Positions 25,694-36,400 of a DNA stretch of 64,000 bases are shown piece after piece. Source of the stretch: Sarcocystis neurona (lineage: Eukaryota > Apicomplexa > Conoidasida > Eucoccidiorida > Sarcocystidae); assembly GCA_000727475.1 (NCBI GenBank), contig KL647288.1, positions 9,736,055 to 9,800,054 on the forward strand, in the 5' to 3' direction. Every line of letters starts with the position of its first letter. The stretch's first letter is position 1. The position numbers and the translations under genes were made by a program. The notes under the pieces were generated by a model. The model saw only the letters and a list, made by a program, of their open reading frames with translations. It ran no database searches and was not told where the DNA came from.

Positions 25694-28600
25694 ATGGCAA
25701 CCCCCCTGCACGTGGACGTGCACCGGCGGGTGCCTGGCACAGTGAAGATGAAGGACGAAAAGAAGCCTTGGCCTTCTACGGCGACGGGCAGCAGCAGCGC
25801 TGCAGAGGCTGTTTTTTCTGCTGCAGGCCGTGGTGGCTCAGCTTCGCACGGTGGAACGACTTTTTTCACTCTAAAAAAAGCAACAGGAACAGGGTGGCAT
25901 GGCTCCGCTGCTGCAGAAACAGCAGCTTGTCCGCCTCCAACGGCTGCAGCAGCTCATTTTACAAGTGGAACAGCAGCAGCTGCCGCGTGTCGCCCACTCC
26001 CCGCGACGGAGAGCTGCGATGTGTCTCTTAGAGGAATAAGAGTCTCGCATCTGAGCGTCAGCTCTGCAGGCAACAACAGCAGCGGTATTGATTGCAAGAA
26101 GAAGCTGACTGCGTGTTCTCGCGCCGATAAGCAAGAGGCGTTGCAGCGGGCACGCAGTCAACTGCTGTGGGAAGGGTCTCTCTGCAGCGGCAGTTGTAGC
26201 GGCGGCAGCAGCAGCAGCAAACGCTTTGCTGCTGATTCGGTTGGTGAGAGCAGCGCAAGGACGAGAGCAGCAGGAGTAGCGAAGAAGACGAAGGGCACGC
26301 TGCAGGTGGTCAAGAGGGGGGCGGCGGCAGCAGCAGCAGCTCCGCAACGCAGGAAGTGCAAGAGCAGCTCTGCTTCACGCGGCGCTATGCGAAAAGGACG
26401 CAGAAGGAAGCGGAGGCGAAGGCCACTGACAGCAGCGCAGCGAGAAGCAAGAAGAGCTGGCTTGTTGAGGGAGGTGAGAATAAGTCCGCAGCTCCTTGAC
26501 GTCCTGTTGCACACATCTGCTGCAGCTGACATCTTGCATCGCCAGCAGCAGCCAACCGTCTCCTTCACCGCTGGCAAAACACCACTCGAGCAGCGCCAGC
26601 CGCAGCAGTCGCGTGCGAAGAAGACGGACGAGAAGCAGAAGCAAGAAATACAGAGGGAAAGTGAACGCAGGCTGGGAGGGAGAGAGACAACAGCGGAGGT
26701 GCTTCAACAGCCAACAGCGACAGGCGAAATGACAGTCAGAATGTCGCGGCCTGCTGTCACACGAATGATCTGGCAGTACGTGCGAGAACAACAACTAGTT
26801 ATGGAAAGCGATGGCTGCACCGTATATGCAGACAGTCGCTTGCAGGAGTTATTCGGGGGCCGCATGCGTGTACATCTCTTCAAAGAGTTGCAGTCGTTGC
26901 TGGTGCCGCACTTGCTGTTCTACGAAGAAAGCGAAGGTGACGGTGCTGCTCCAGAAGAGCATGCGCCAGAAGAAGAAGAAACTGACGATCGAGAAGAAGA
27001 AGCAGAAGGAGAAAGAGCGAAGGACGAGAACAGCAGCGGTGATGGAACAGACAGCAGCGAAGACAGGGAAGATGCTTCTTTCCCTGTACATCTCGCACGC
27101 AACAGCTGCAGCAGCTCCCACAACTATGCGAAAGGTGAAAGGCACAACCCGACGTCAGCACGGGAGGAATTACGTGCATCTGTCCGTCCTGTAAGTGGTG
27201 CTGCGGCTGGTTCAGAAGGGCCACCAGCAGCTGCCGACGTTGCTGGTGGTGCTGCGGCACGACGCCCGAGCGATGCAGTGCTCAGGATTTCAGCCAAGCC
27301 AACTTTGGTAAAAGCCGGTAATGAGAAGGAGCAGCAGCTCGACAGCAGCGACTTGAGTGGTGGCAGCTTGCGGAAGGGGGAGCAGCCGGGCAGAGCAGCA
27401 CGTGTGAAGAGACTGCGGCCCGTGCGAGGAGACAGCAACACCGACAGTAGCAGCAGCGGGGGCGACAGTAGCAGCAGCGGTGATGACAGCAGCAGCAGCG
27501 GGAATGACAGCAGCAGCACTGAGAGTAGCGGCAACTCAAGCGACCGGAGCGTAAGGTGTCCGTGCCCGCGTAGGGGAATAAAGAAGAGGCTCATAAAGGA
27601 AAGCTCAGACAGCAGCGGCAGCGAGCGAAGTAGACAGGGAAACACGTGGCGCAGTGGAGTGAGCAATACCAATAGCAGTAGCAGGCGAGTGGCAGAGGTT
27701 GGGGAAGAACCGCGCGGGGGCTCAGCTGAGTCGCAGGGGCCACGGTCCTCTTTTTTGGTGGCATCTGGTGCCGCGTCAGCACCAGCAGCAACGAGTGGGG
27801 CGTGTGGTAGCTGGAGAGAGAGCAGCGATAGCGAGGGGGCCAGCAGTGACAGCGACGAGGGCAGCAGCACGCGCGAGCGAGAGACACAACGCGTGAGGCG
27901 TAGAGACGGCAACGGCGCACACGGCAGAAACAACAACAGCGACAACAGGGTTGCCAGTCTCGGTAGCAGCAGTAGGTGGAGACGTGACTGCACGGAGAGC
28001 ACCGGTCTTAGCAGTTACAGGAGCGGCAGCAACCGCAGTAGCAACAATATTAATGGCACGGGCAGCAGCAGGCGAGAGAGAGACGCTGCTTCGTTAGAGT
28101 GGCCTGCAGGAGGAGGCATCGGTCACGCTGTACGTGCCGGGGGAGGAGGGGCTGCAGTACACGGGCGCCCTAATGATGGAAGGGCAGCATCTGGTGCTGC
28201 ACCAGGAGCAGAACAAGGCACGTTAAATAGAGCCGCAGCAACACACCGGTCTTTGACCGCCGGCAGCAGCGCCAGCAGCGGCAGACGGGGGGGACAACAA
28301 GTTGCAGGAGGAGACTCAGAGAGCGAACTGCTGTCTACGGTACGCAGCGTGGATGATGGAGAGCGGAGAATGTCAGGTGTAGAGGGATCTCCCGCTGCGG
28401 GATGTACGACAACAACCGCGACACCAGTAGCACCGGCAGTGACAGAAGCAGGAGGAGGGACCGGATTATTAAATTCGAAGGAGGTCGCAGCAGAGGCAAC
28501 GCCGGCAGCCGCAGCAGCAGGAACTGCAAGCGCGTCCAGTGGTGACCCGCTAGAGTTCAAGCAGCAAAGCCGCTTCGACGCAGCGGAGGAGGATCGAGCA

Positions 28601-30505
28601 GTCCGGAGACACGTGGATGGAGGATTACGAAAAGTTGAGCCGGTCGCTGAAAGCTGTGGCGGTGCTGCGGCTGGTACTTTGAAAAGCGAGAGAGAAGCCC
28701 ACGACGCAGTCAGCAGCAGCAGCAGCAACCAAAGGCGTTTCGACAGTGTGTATTCAGATGTCGGACAACAAGACGTTGCGACCGCTGATGCGGTTGCTGC
28801 TGCAGAATACAGGGCACGAGAGGAGCACAGCCCTGCAGCGGCTGCGAAGCGGCCGCTGCTACGACTGCGCGACCTTTTCGTAACGTGCAACAGGTGCGAG
28901 GGGGCTCTCACGCGACTCCACGCAGATGGAAATGCATCCCGAGCCGCGCCAAGTGAGCGCCCTTCTGCACCATATTCCGAAAATGCAGCCATTAGTCCCA
29001 TGTGCAGTGCATCTTCATACCTGACGTGTTGCTGGGCAGGTCGAAGCAGGACATGCAGCAGCGGCGAGGCTCCTGGAGGTGCTTCGAGTGCAGGTACAGC
29101 TCACCCCTCATCGTTCAACACTAACAGGAGCTGCCTATGTTGCCGTTCTTGCTGGTGCAGCCGCATCACTGGTGCTGCTGCTAATGTTCCCCCCTATGTA
29201 GATGCCGCGGGCTCGGTACTGACCTTAAGCAGAGCAAGCGCTCTAGTGCAGCTGGTTCTGCTAGATATCGCACCTTCCTCCGTTGTTGTCGCCTTTGACG
29301 CGCGCCCCTCCAGACGCCTCGCTGCTGCCGTCCTACAGGGGAAACTGCGTTTCTACGTGTCAATCTTCCCCTGCAGCAGCAGAGACAGTGTGTACTACTG
29401 TGGCGCCAACAGGAGCACGGGCAGCAGCAGCAGCAGCGAAAACGCCGCCAGCAGCGGTCCTAGCCTCGTCAGCGAGGACAGCAGCAGCAGCGAAAACAGC
29501 AGCAGCGGAAAGACGAACACCGGTTGCGCCAGGAAGAGCATGGACAGCAGCAGCGATGACAAAGTGAGCAGTCGGCGGGTCAGCGGCAGTAGCAGCGAGA
29601 GCAGCTCCACGGAGAGCAGCAGCGGAGGGGATACTAACCTAACGAAAGATATCAGCAACATTGACAGGAGTTCCCCGGGTGCTTGCAGCAGCATCGGCAG
29701 TGAGTGCCACAGCGTCAGTCCCAGCAGCAGCAACGGCGCTGGCCATGCTGGTGGGGAGACGGGTAGCGAACAGACTTGCAGCAGCAGGGGCAGCGGCGAG
29801 CATAGTCTCTCAGCTACTACGCGTGTGGATGGTGGCATCTCCGCTGCTGATATTTGTACGGGACGGAAAAGTGTGACGGAGGGTTCAGGCCTTTTCGAAT
29901 GCAGGAATTTCCTCACTTCAGCTGTTGCGGGTTTTGGTCCTGAACAGCAGCAGCAAGCGGCAACTGCAGCAAGAGCGCCAGAAGCAGCAACAGCAGGGGA
30001 GGGGAAGAACGCCTTTGAGCTAGAGAATCGTGTTGACGTCGCGCCGGCCCCCTCGCGCAGCTGTGGCATCCAACCAGAGGTCAAAGGCGTAACGACGGAG
30101 GGCGGCTGCAGCAGAAGGAATGCAAGCTGTAGCAGCAATATGAGACAGCCGCGTACTAGCAACGCCAGAGACAGCAGCAGACACGTGACCAGCTACGCCA
30201 ATAGCAGCAATAACAGCAGCGACTGCAGCAGCAACAACGCAAGCAACAGCACTGCCAACAGCAGCAGCCCTTCCGTAGGAGCTGCTTCAAATCATTTAGG
30301 TCCAAACGAAGGACTGTCGGGTTTCTGCTCATTCCACCGACAATCCTTACACGTAAGTGTTTCGCCGAATGTATTCGCATCTCGGCTGCCTCACACGTGT
30401 CGTTTGCTGCAGGCCTCTTTCAGCTACCGTTTCTCGGACAGCGCGTCTAGCTGGTGTCCCTTCATTGTGCTGAAGGGTACGGCTGTCGTCTGGTCTTTGC
30501 CGTAG
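25694..30505 (+). CDS. Giant Ser-rich protein with a SWIB/MDM2 domain
   Basis: Open from ATG at 25694 to TAG at 30505, 1603 codons, or 1583 residues if the in-frame 60-bp GT-AG intron 30353-30412 is removed. SWIB domains occur in SWI/SNF subunits, topoisomerase fusions and other chromatin proteins. A basic patch near residue 232 (MRKGRRRKRRRRP) would suit nuclear import. The SWIB fold starts near residue 261 (VRISPQLLDVLL) and resumes near 350 with SRPAVTRMIWQYVREQQLV, then VYADSRLQELFGGRMRVHLF and LLVPHLL, matching the family order: LSpeL, sR..v...iW.Yi, c.d..L..lFg, l...l..HL. The roughly 70-residue spacer between the two parts is an insertion. After residue 410 come acidic and then very long Ser/Gly/Asn tracts coded by AGC repeats. 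Islands near residues 1055-1240 and the C-terminus (WCPFIVLKGTAVVW) are more ordered. Further introns inside the low-complexity part cannot be excluded. Confidence 0.75.
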   Translation: MATPLHVDVHRRVPGTVKMKDEKKPWPSTATGSSSAAEAVFSAAGRGGSASHGGTTFFTLKKATGTGWHGSAAAETAACPPPTAAAAHFTSGTAAAAACRPLPATESCDVSLRGIRVSHLSVSSAGNNSSGIDCKKKLTACSRADKQEALQRARSQLLWEGSLCSGSCSGGSSSSKRFAADSVGESSARTRAAGVAKKTKGTLQVVKRGAAAAAAAPQRRKCKSSSASRGAMRKGRRRKRRRRPLTAAQREARRAGLLREVRISPQLLDVLLHTSAAADILHRQQQPTVSFTAGKTPLEQRQPQQSRAKKTDEKQKQEIQRESERRLGGRETTAEVLQQPTATGEMTVRMSRPAVTRMIWQYVREQQLVMESDGCTVYADSRLQELFGGRMRVHLFKELQSLLVPHLLFYEESEGDGAAPEEHAPEEEETDDREEEAEGERAKDENSSGDGTDSSEDREDASFPVHLARNSCSSSHNYAKGERHNPTSAREELRASVRPVSGAAAGSEGPPAAADVAGGAAARRPSDAVLRISAKPTLVKAGNEKEQQLDSSDLSGGSLRKGEQPGRAARVKRLRPVRGDSNTDSSSSGGDSSSSGDDSSSSGNDSSSTESSGNSSDRSVRCPCPRRGIKKRLIKESSDSSGSERSRQGNTWRSGVSNTNSSSRRVAEVGEEPRGGSAESQGPRSSFLVASGAASAPAATSGACGSWRESSDSEGASSDSDEGSSTRERETQRVRRRDGNGAHGRNNNSDNRVASLGSSSRWRRDCTESTGLSSYRSGSNRSSNNINGTGSSRRERDAASLEWPAGGGIGHAVRAGGGGAAVHGRPNDGRAASGAAPGAEQGTLNRAAATHRSLTAGSSASSGRRGGQQVAGGDSESELLSTVRSVDDGERRMSGVEGSPAAGCTTTTATPVAPAVTEAGGGTGLLNSKEVAAEATPAAAAAGTASASSGDPLEFKQQSRFDAAEEDRAVRRHVDGGLRKVEPVAESCGGAAAGTLKSEREAHDAVSSSSSNQRRFDSVYSDVGQQDVATADAVAAAEYRAREEHSPAAAAKRPLLRLRDLFVTCNRCEGALTRLHADGNASRAAPSERPSAPYSENAAISPMCSASSYLTCCWAGRSRTCSSGEAPGGASSAGTAHPSSFNTNRSCLCCRSCWCSRITGAAANVPPYVDAAGSVLTLSRASALVQLVLLDIAPSSVVVAFDARPSRRLAAAVLQGKLRFYVSIFPCSSRDSVYYCGANRSTGSSSSSENAASSGPSLVSEDSSSSENSSSGKTNTGCARKSMDSSSDDKVSSRRVSGSSSESSSTESSSGGDTNLTKDISNIDRSSPGACSSIGSECHSVSPSSSNGAGHAGGETGSEQTCSSRGSGEHSLSATTRVDGGISAADICTGRKSVTEGSGLFECRNFLTSAVAGFGPEQQQQAATAARAPEAATAGEGKNAFELENRVDVAPAPSRSCGIQPEVKGVTTEGGCSRRNASCSSNMRQPRTSNARDSSRHVTSYANSSNNSSDCSSNNASNSTANSSSPSVGAASNHLGPNEGLSGFCSFHRQSLHVSVSPNVFASRLPHTCRLLQASFSYRFSDSASSWCPFIVLKGTAVVWSLP

Positions 30506-30998
30506 TGTAGCTCGGCGCGATTTTCTGTTTTCCGCGGGATCGGCGGTGCTTTCTGTTGTTTCAATAGCGCTCCGGGCCTCTGCCGTTTGTTCTGCTCATG
30601 TCTTGAAAGTGGCTACTACCGTGTCTCTCCTACGAGCTAGTTACTTTGATTCTACGCTGTCTTAAATTCTAGTGCCGTGCACTGCGTTTTGAAGCAACTG
30701 GGTGCTATCACACATCTCAGTAAAGCTATTCTGACTGTCGTCCCTCCTTGCGTACTCAACTTCTGCGTCCTTCACATCGCAGTGGTGCAGATATATATAT
30801 ATATATATGTGTATATATATATGTGTATATATATATATGTGTATATATATATATATATGCGGACCCACTTCTCTATCGTTAGCAGCGACTTACGTGTACA
30901 CAACCTGATGCGTGTACATCGTATGTGATTAGCTGACTTAAGTAAACAAGCAGGAACTGCTGTCAACTGCGTTGTCCATATCTCTCTATTATCTGCGG
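30506..30998. other. Short intergenic region with TA/TG microsatellite
   Basis: Lies between two + strand genes. It carries the AT microsatellite listed separately and no supported exon. It should hold the 3' UTR of the SWIB gene and the promoter of the SAM gene. Confidence 0.5.
30789..30858. repeat. TA/TG microsatellite
   Basis: About 70 bp of alternating TATATA and TGTGTATATA units. The same motif recurs near 24840, 44582, 49104, 51630 and 52740. Confidence 0.9.
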
Positions 30999-33163
30999 AT
31001 GTGGGTGCAGCCGGTGACTGTCTCGGTGGACCGGGTCCTCGCAGATGATGGAGACTTTAAGTTGCGGGGTCGCTGCGAAATTAACAGGGTTAGTGCAGGA
31101 ACGGATTACAGAATCTTGCTGCATGCGATGCTGTTGACGAGTAAAGATGAGGCAGAAGCATCACAGGCTTCCGCATCAGATTCACGAGCCCCAATCAACG
31201 CACCACAGAGGACCACAACAACGACAACCGCAGCCGCACCAGCAGTAGCAGCAGGCGCAGCCCCAGATGCAGACGCAGCGGGAGATGGAGCCGCAGATGC
31301 GGACGCAGCAGCAGATGCAGACGCAGGTGCAGACGCAGCGGCAGATGCAGCGCCAGGCGCTGCCGCAGACGCAGCCCCAGACGCAGCCGCAGACGCTGTC
31401 CAAATTGCAGCAGCAGGCGCAGCAGCGCACACAGCAGATACAGCAGCAGCACAGAGGGGAACAAGTTTTAGAAATAGACCTGCACCTGTTGGACTAGGTC
31501 GTGTGGAACAAGGTTATCCACATCCAGTTTTTCTAGAGACGCCAGTAGACATAGCAGGTGCTCCACTGAATGGCTGTTCGCTGGCAACAGAAAAGGAAGC
31601 TTCCACATCTCTGGGATCAACAGATGACGCCGCATCGGCCTTTGCGGGCGCAGCAGCTGCAAGGGACGTCATCGGAGCACCGCAGGCAGCTACAGTCGCT
31701 GCAAGAAGAGAGGCAGGAGGAGCCTCAGTTGCGAATGCGGAGCCATCCTCCGAAAGAACAGCGGCTGTCCAGCATGTGAGAGCAGCAGTGACGGCAGAAG
31801 TAAAAGCAAGGAGCGCAACAGCAGCGCCTGCACCAGCGCCGAATGCAGCAGCAGCGCCGGGGAGACGATGCATTGTACCTCGTCACCACAGAAGTGACAC
31901 ACAGCGCGTGCTCCTCCGAACCTCACGTGCTTTAGCAGCGCCTTGTGATGACATCGTAAGAGGCCAGCAGCAACAGCAGCCACACTCCGGTTTTCTGAAG
32001 AAGGACGAAGAGGAGACGGAGCAGCAGGAGCACACTCGACGGCGGGCTGAGGCCACGCAGGAGGACCTCGTGTGCCACCGACAGCAGCTGCAGCACTGGG
32101 AGAACCATCACCCCCAGCAAAAGCCTCTACGAGGCGAGGCAGGGGCGCCGGCGCAGCAGCAGAGGCAGCGTAGGCAGGAGCAGAACGACCAGCAGCAGCA
32201 TACGTTTCCAAGCCAGACAGCACCATGCGGAAGCGAGGCTGAAGCAATCAACCGTGGACCAGTAGTCGTGTTTGTGGCCGACGCTTTTCTGATGCAACGG
32301 GCGCAGCCCGCTCTGTGGAATTCAACGCGTGTAGCAGTTTTCTTGCAAAGTCTGCAGGTGCCCGGCTTGGCTGCTGCTGCGGAAGCTTGCCAGCTGCAGG
32401 GACCGGAGCTGATGCAGCTGGGGGACGCTGATCTTCACGGTCTAGGCGTGCATGTAAGTGTGCGACACAGCACAAGAACTCATGTTTGTTTGCTTGTAAT
32501 CCAGCAAGGCAGGTCAAATGCGAAAACGCTGGAAATGGGAGGTTGGGTCGTCACACTGGTGCAGTAGAAGACATCCTGCTTCAGGCGGGGCCTGCAGTAA
32601 TGCCCTGCTGGGCGCCTAGATTTTGAAGGAAGTACCAAGGGAAACTGTGGCATTTCCGTACACGTTCGACGAATATGTACGCCTGTACTCACACAGTTAT
32701 AGACGTACGCATTATGTCTTAGGACAATTTTTGTGCCCCTACCAGCGCCCGCGCCATCATCTGAGTAAGAACGAGAAGTCAGGGAGCGTCATCGTCTAGT
32801 GAGGGAAGACTGTGCATGTCGAGTTCGTCTCACCGTACAGAAGGTGTCGTGCGTGTACGGATAGGTAGACATATGTGTCTGTATGTATACGTGCCTATGT
32901 GTGCACCCGAATACACACGTCTGTACGTGTGGATATGGGCGAAGGAGCGTGTGGTTCATGGATTTTCAGCCTCGGTCTTTGAGTTTGCTGTGAAGCGGAA
33001 CTTGAAATTGTTCACAGACTGTTGCTCGGTACTTCTGTTCCATGAACTTCAGGCACCTCTCCTGCGGCGACGCGTGGTAGCCGCTGTAGCACGCCTGAAG
33101 GAGCAGTGGCTGTTGTCCTCGGTGCAGAACCAAGAGCAAGAACACGTGCAGAAAGCCGGATAA
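30999..33163 (+). CDS. Ala/Gln-rich protein with a C-terminal SAM domain
   Basis: Exons 30999-32453 and 33053-33163, joined at phase 0. The C-terminus is a SAM (sterile alpha motif) domain: LWNSTRVAVFLQSLQV, then ACQLQGPELMQLGDADLHGLGV at the end of the first exon, completed after the intron by PLLRRRVVAAVARLKEQW. This matches the family pattern W....V..WL..l, i.G..Ll.l...dL..lGi, G.r..il.ai..L. SAM domains mediate self-association or RNA or protein binding. The middle is low-complexity; near 31990-32230 it is Gln/Glu/Arg-rich and clearly in the right frame. Between 31240 and 31780 the Gln-coding frame is one base shifted from the long open frame, so hidden introns may change the protein there. 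The first ATG in frame is used as start. A conserved-looking N-terminus (VQPVTVSVDRVLADDGDFKL) precedes the repeats. Confidence 0.65.
31258..31445 (+). repeat. GCAGAC/GCAGAT hexamer tract
   Basis: Imperfect repeats built from CAG and GAC/GAT triplets. One frame gives Ala/Asp (ADADAAGDGAADADAAADA). The next gives Gln/Thr/Met (QMQTQREMEPQMRTQQQM). Both are open, so the translated frame cannot be told from open length. Confidence 0.8.
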
Positions 33164-33491
33164 CACCAGCAAAAACCCGAACAGCAGTGGTAGCTGGACT
33201 CCTCTCAGCAGTAGGGGGCGAAAGATCAGAAGCTGGGGCAGAGGTAACAGAAGGAAAGCCGAGTGGGGAAAGTCGCCTTCAATAGCTTACCGCGTTGACT
33301 GGTTCTGTTATATGCACCAGTGTACCTTGCATTGAGTACGTTGTGTACGGTTCCACTCAACCATCCGTATATCTCTGAACAAGGTAATAAACAGACGACC
33401 GTTATCATTTGCACCTTGATTCAGCATATTTTTCCGCATGTTATAAACGGCGTACACGCGTGCGTATTCACAATAGAGCAGCCATTGTACG
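33164..33491. other. Convergent gene ends, nothing else seen
   Basis: This 328-bp gap separates a + strand and a minus-strand gene, both ending here. It should contain their two 3' UTRs. No repeat or exon was recognised. Confidence 0.5.
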
Positions 33492-36400
33492 CTACGACTC
33501 CGCCTGTTTGATTATTTCTTTGATACTGTAGTACCGTGCTCTTGAAAACGCTTTCCTCAGGGCGCTCATTGTCGACTTGGGTATTGCTGGCCGCGCTACG
33601 CCGTTTAAGTCATGCTCTTTCATCAAACTCACTAGTGTGTTACGGAACCTTACTGCTGCCATCCAAGCCAGGTGAGGCACCTGAGCTACTCTTCTACTGT
33701 CTGGCTCCCAACGCAGTCCTGCTTCTCTCAGGTCATCATATGCTTGCTGCCATGAAGCCTGGAGAGCAAGGGGATAGTTTGTATGCAAGAGCTGTTGCAC
33801 CCACACTTTCTGCGCATACTCTTTAGGAGAAAGCACTAGAATATCCCAACCACAGAACAAAGGTTGCACCTCTCGGTAGTAGATATTCTTTGTCACAATG
33901 TCCTGTATCGACGGCGGCGTGGAAGGGTAACACTTAGCAGGGTCAGGCCACTGCTTGAGCCAAAACTCCGCAGTGACAGGCTTGTAAGTGACTTCCCACA
34001 GAGCCCAAAGCGGCGGCAGGCCGTAGTCTCGCTCAGTAGCAAGTGCCAGATAATCCCCCGGGGTCAGGACTCTGCAAATTGGAAGGCAAGGAGCAAATCC
34101 GCCAACGTGGAAGATTCTACGTAGATAACTCTAATCGTATAAAGAGGGAGACCGCGGCAGCAGGAGGACGGGCCACGATGACGTAATGTAGCTGCTCCTC
34201 GTAATTTAGGGACACGCGTACGTGTATATGTGGCGTATAAAAATATCCATACTACAACAGAGCGCATGTGAGAGGCGTGCTTTTGCTACAAAGGAGGAAA
34301 CGCAGTCGGCAACAAGACGAACTTGGGCTTCTACGCATTAGAAATATAGAATTGCACGCTATATATGTATGTGTCTATCTACTCTGACGACACAGAAAGC
34401 GCACTTGGGGACAGATCTCGGGCGTGTAAAGGGCGGCGAGCGTAAACGCGACACAGCGTGCTTCTGGCCCGCTGACGTGATATCAGGTGTAGCCAGGAAC
34501 CTGGTTTATTCAAGCGGTGTGACTAGAGTTTGCAAACCGTGTGCACAGGGAGACTACAGAGTGCGTAGTGGAGCATATCATCTAACCTTCCACGCGTACA
34601 CACACTCAGACCTCGGTACCGTGTTTGATCTTAAGGATTGGGTACTTTGTACATAAAGGACACTGCTGAACATGCCCCGTTCTAGATGAGTTACAGTCAT
34701 AGTCGCACACCGCAGTGCCGTACGATCTGCTGCTTCGCCGCATATTGATGAGCATGTGCTGCTATAAACCGAAGATCACCAACGCGCAGAGCACCTTGTA
34801 GTCACATCTGAGTTGCAGTTACGCTATGCAGAGTTGCGGCCGTGCTATGCATGTCTACGGGCTCCGACTATCATCCGCTGACTTGTCAGTATACGTTCCT
34901 TCTGTGTTTGTACCACCATGTAGAATCAACGCACGATCCACACCCTCTCTGTGAGAGTTTCACACTTTGTTCGAGGACGTCTAGATACGGATTTGATCTC
35001 TGCTTCTACGCGGGACGCTTTTCGTGTGTCTGGGTTTTACAACGGTGTTGGAAGAGATTTTCTCTCCCTGGCGTTTGAGCTTACAGGTTGCCGTCGCCAT
35101 CCATTTGTCGAAGCGTAAAAGCGTAGAGAGCAGTCGCACAAACATGAAAAGACAATTCCAGGAGCCGTAAGCAGCGCAGAGAATAAGTGCAGTACTGTGG
35201 TGTGCGCGTATACTCTGTACTCAGATGTGACGTCGTAGCTCTACGCACATTCCATGGTCCGCTACGCAGACCCGTCGGCTGCGACGTGCGCCTGGAGCGG
35301 GCAACAAGCATTAGCGAGTCGTTACTACAGCGAAGCTTTTTTAAAAAATACTGCAGAGCACTTCTGTCCCAGGGAGTGGGGCCACAGAATTGAGAAGGCT
35401 TTCTCGTGGATCCTGCGCTACTGCCACATGCCATACACTACTGGCTAGCTTCTGCCGGTCCTCAATATTGGCACACTTGTGCGCGCATCACGGTTGTAGA
35501 TACCTGCACGCGTTTCGCTTTTCCTAGAATGCTTCAGGAAGTGCAGTGATCGTAGGCACTCTTACATCAAGTGAACGCTTGTCACCTGCCCGTTTCCGGC
35601 TCTAGTGTGTTCTGTAAAGCCGGGGGAGGTGGCCCTATCTCAGGAAAAGCGCTTCATCGTACAGTAGAACGTTTGATATACGCGTGAAAATCGCACGTCG
35701 GACAAAAAAGATGGAGTCACCTGTAGCCTTGGGTTGTCTATACAGGTAACTTGAGAAGCAGTGGATTTGCTAGATAGGCAGCCACGCCATTACGCTAGCT
35801 GCTTCCCTGGCAACAACTGCAAGCGGTGTTAAAGTGGATGTCTGGATAGCACTGAGACGTTATCGTGACGCAGCTGTTGAGGCTTAGGAGAAGGCAAAGT
35901 GAAAGCGAACCCCCGCCACGTCCTCTGGGCTGGCAAGTCGGAAAATTGTCTGTGCGTACTACGAGTGTACCTACGAGTGTGTGTCTGGGTATGTGACACT
36001 CCCTGCACTCGTACTCATAAAGTCAAAAATGCCGTTATCTGGATGATTCCGATGGAACATGGAGGGCGTGTGCATGCGTCACCGGGCGTACGTTCATGGA
36101 TCGTGCGCCGCACCGCTGCTAAGAGCAACGTGTGAGATGCAAAACGTAGATTCCTTTCGCTTCGCCAATTACGAAGCAAAACGGCGCGGTCAAAATAGTT
36201 TGGAGAGACTTACGCTTTGCTGAATTTGAACGAGGGTCCGAGGTCACAAATACCTCCACCTCACGCGCAGTTGCTGATCTGTCCACATCGTGTACGTGTA
36301 TAAGTAAATTCGTGTTTGATGTGTCTGCAAATGCTGTACGGGTGTACACCTTAATATACAAGTATTGACCAATATAGTCTTATACGTATATATGTTTGGA

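Noticed and set aside
28123..30162. Long minus-strand open frames (292 and 255 codons) opposite the SWIB gene
   Set aside because: They are Leu/Cys/Pro-rich antisense readings of AGC repeats.
30972..30998. Extension of the SAM-gene frame upstream of the first ATG
   Set aside because: No start codon or acceptor with better support; the ATG at 30999 was chosen.
35254..35448. + strand piece reading SRYYSEAFLKNTAEHF and GHRIEKAFSWILRYC to TAG
   Set aside because: Protein-like composition, but it falls in an intron of the phase-consistent minus-strand gene and no partner exons on the + strand were found. Worth remembering if transcripts appear.
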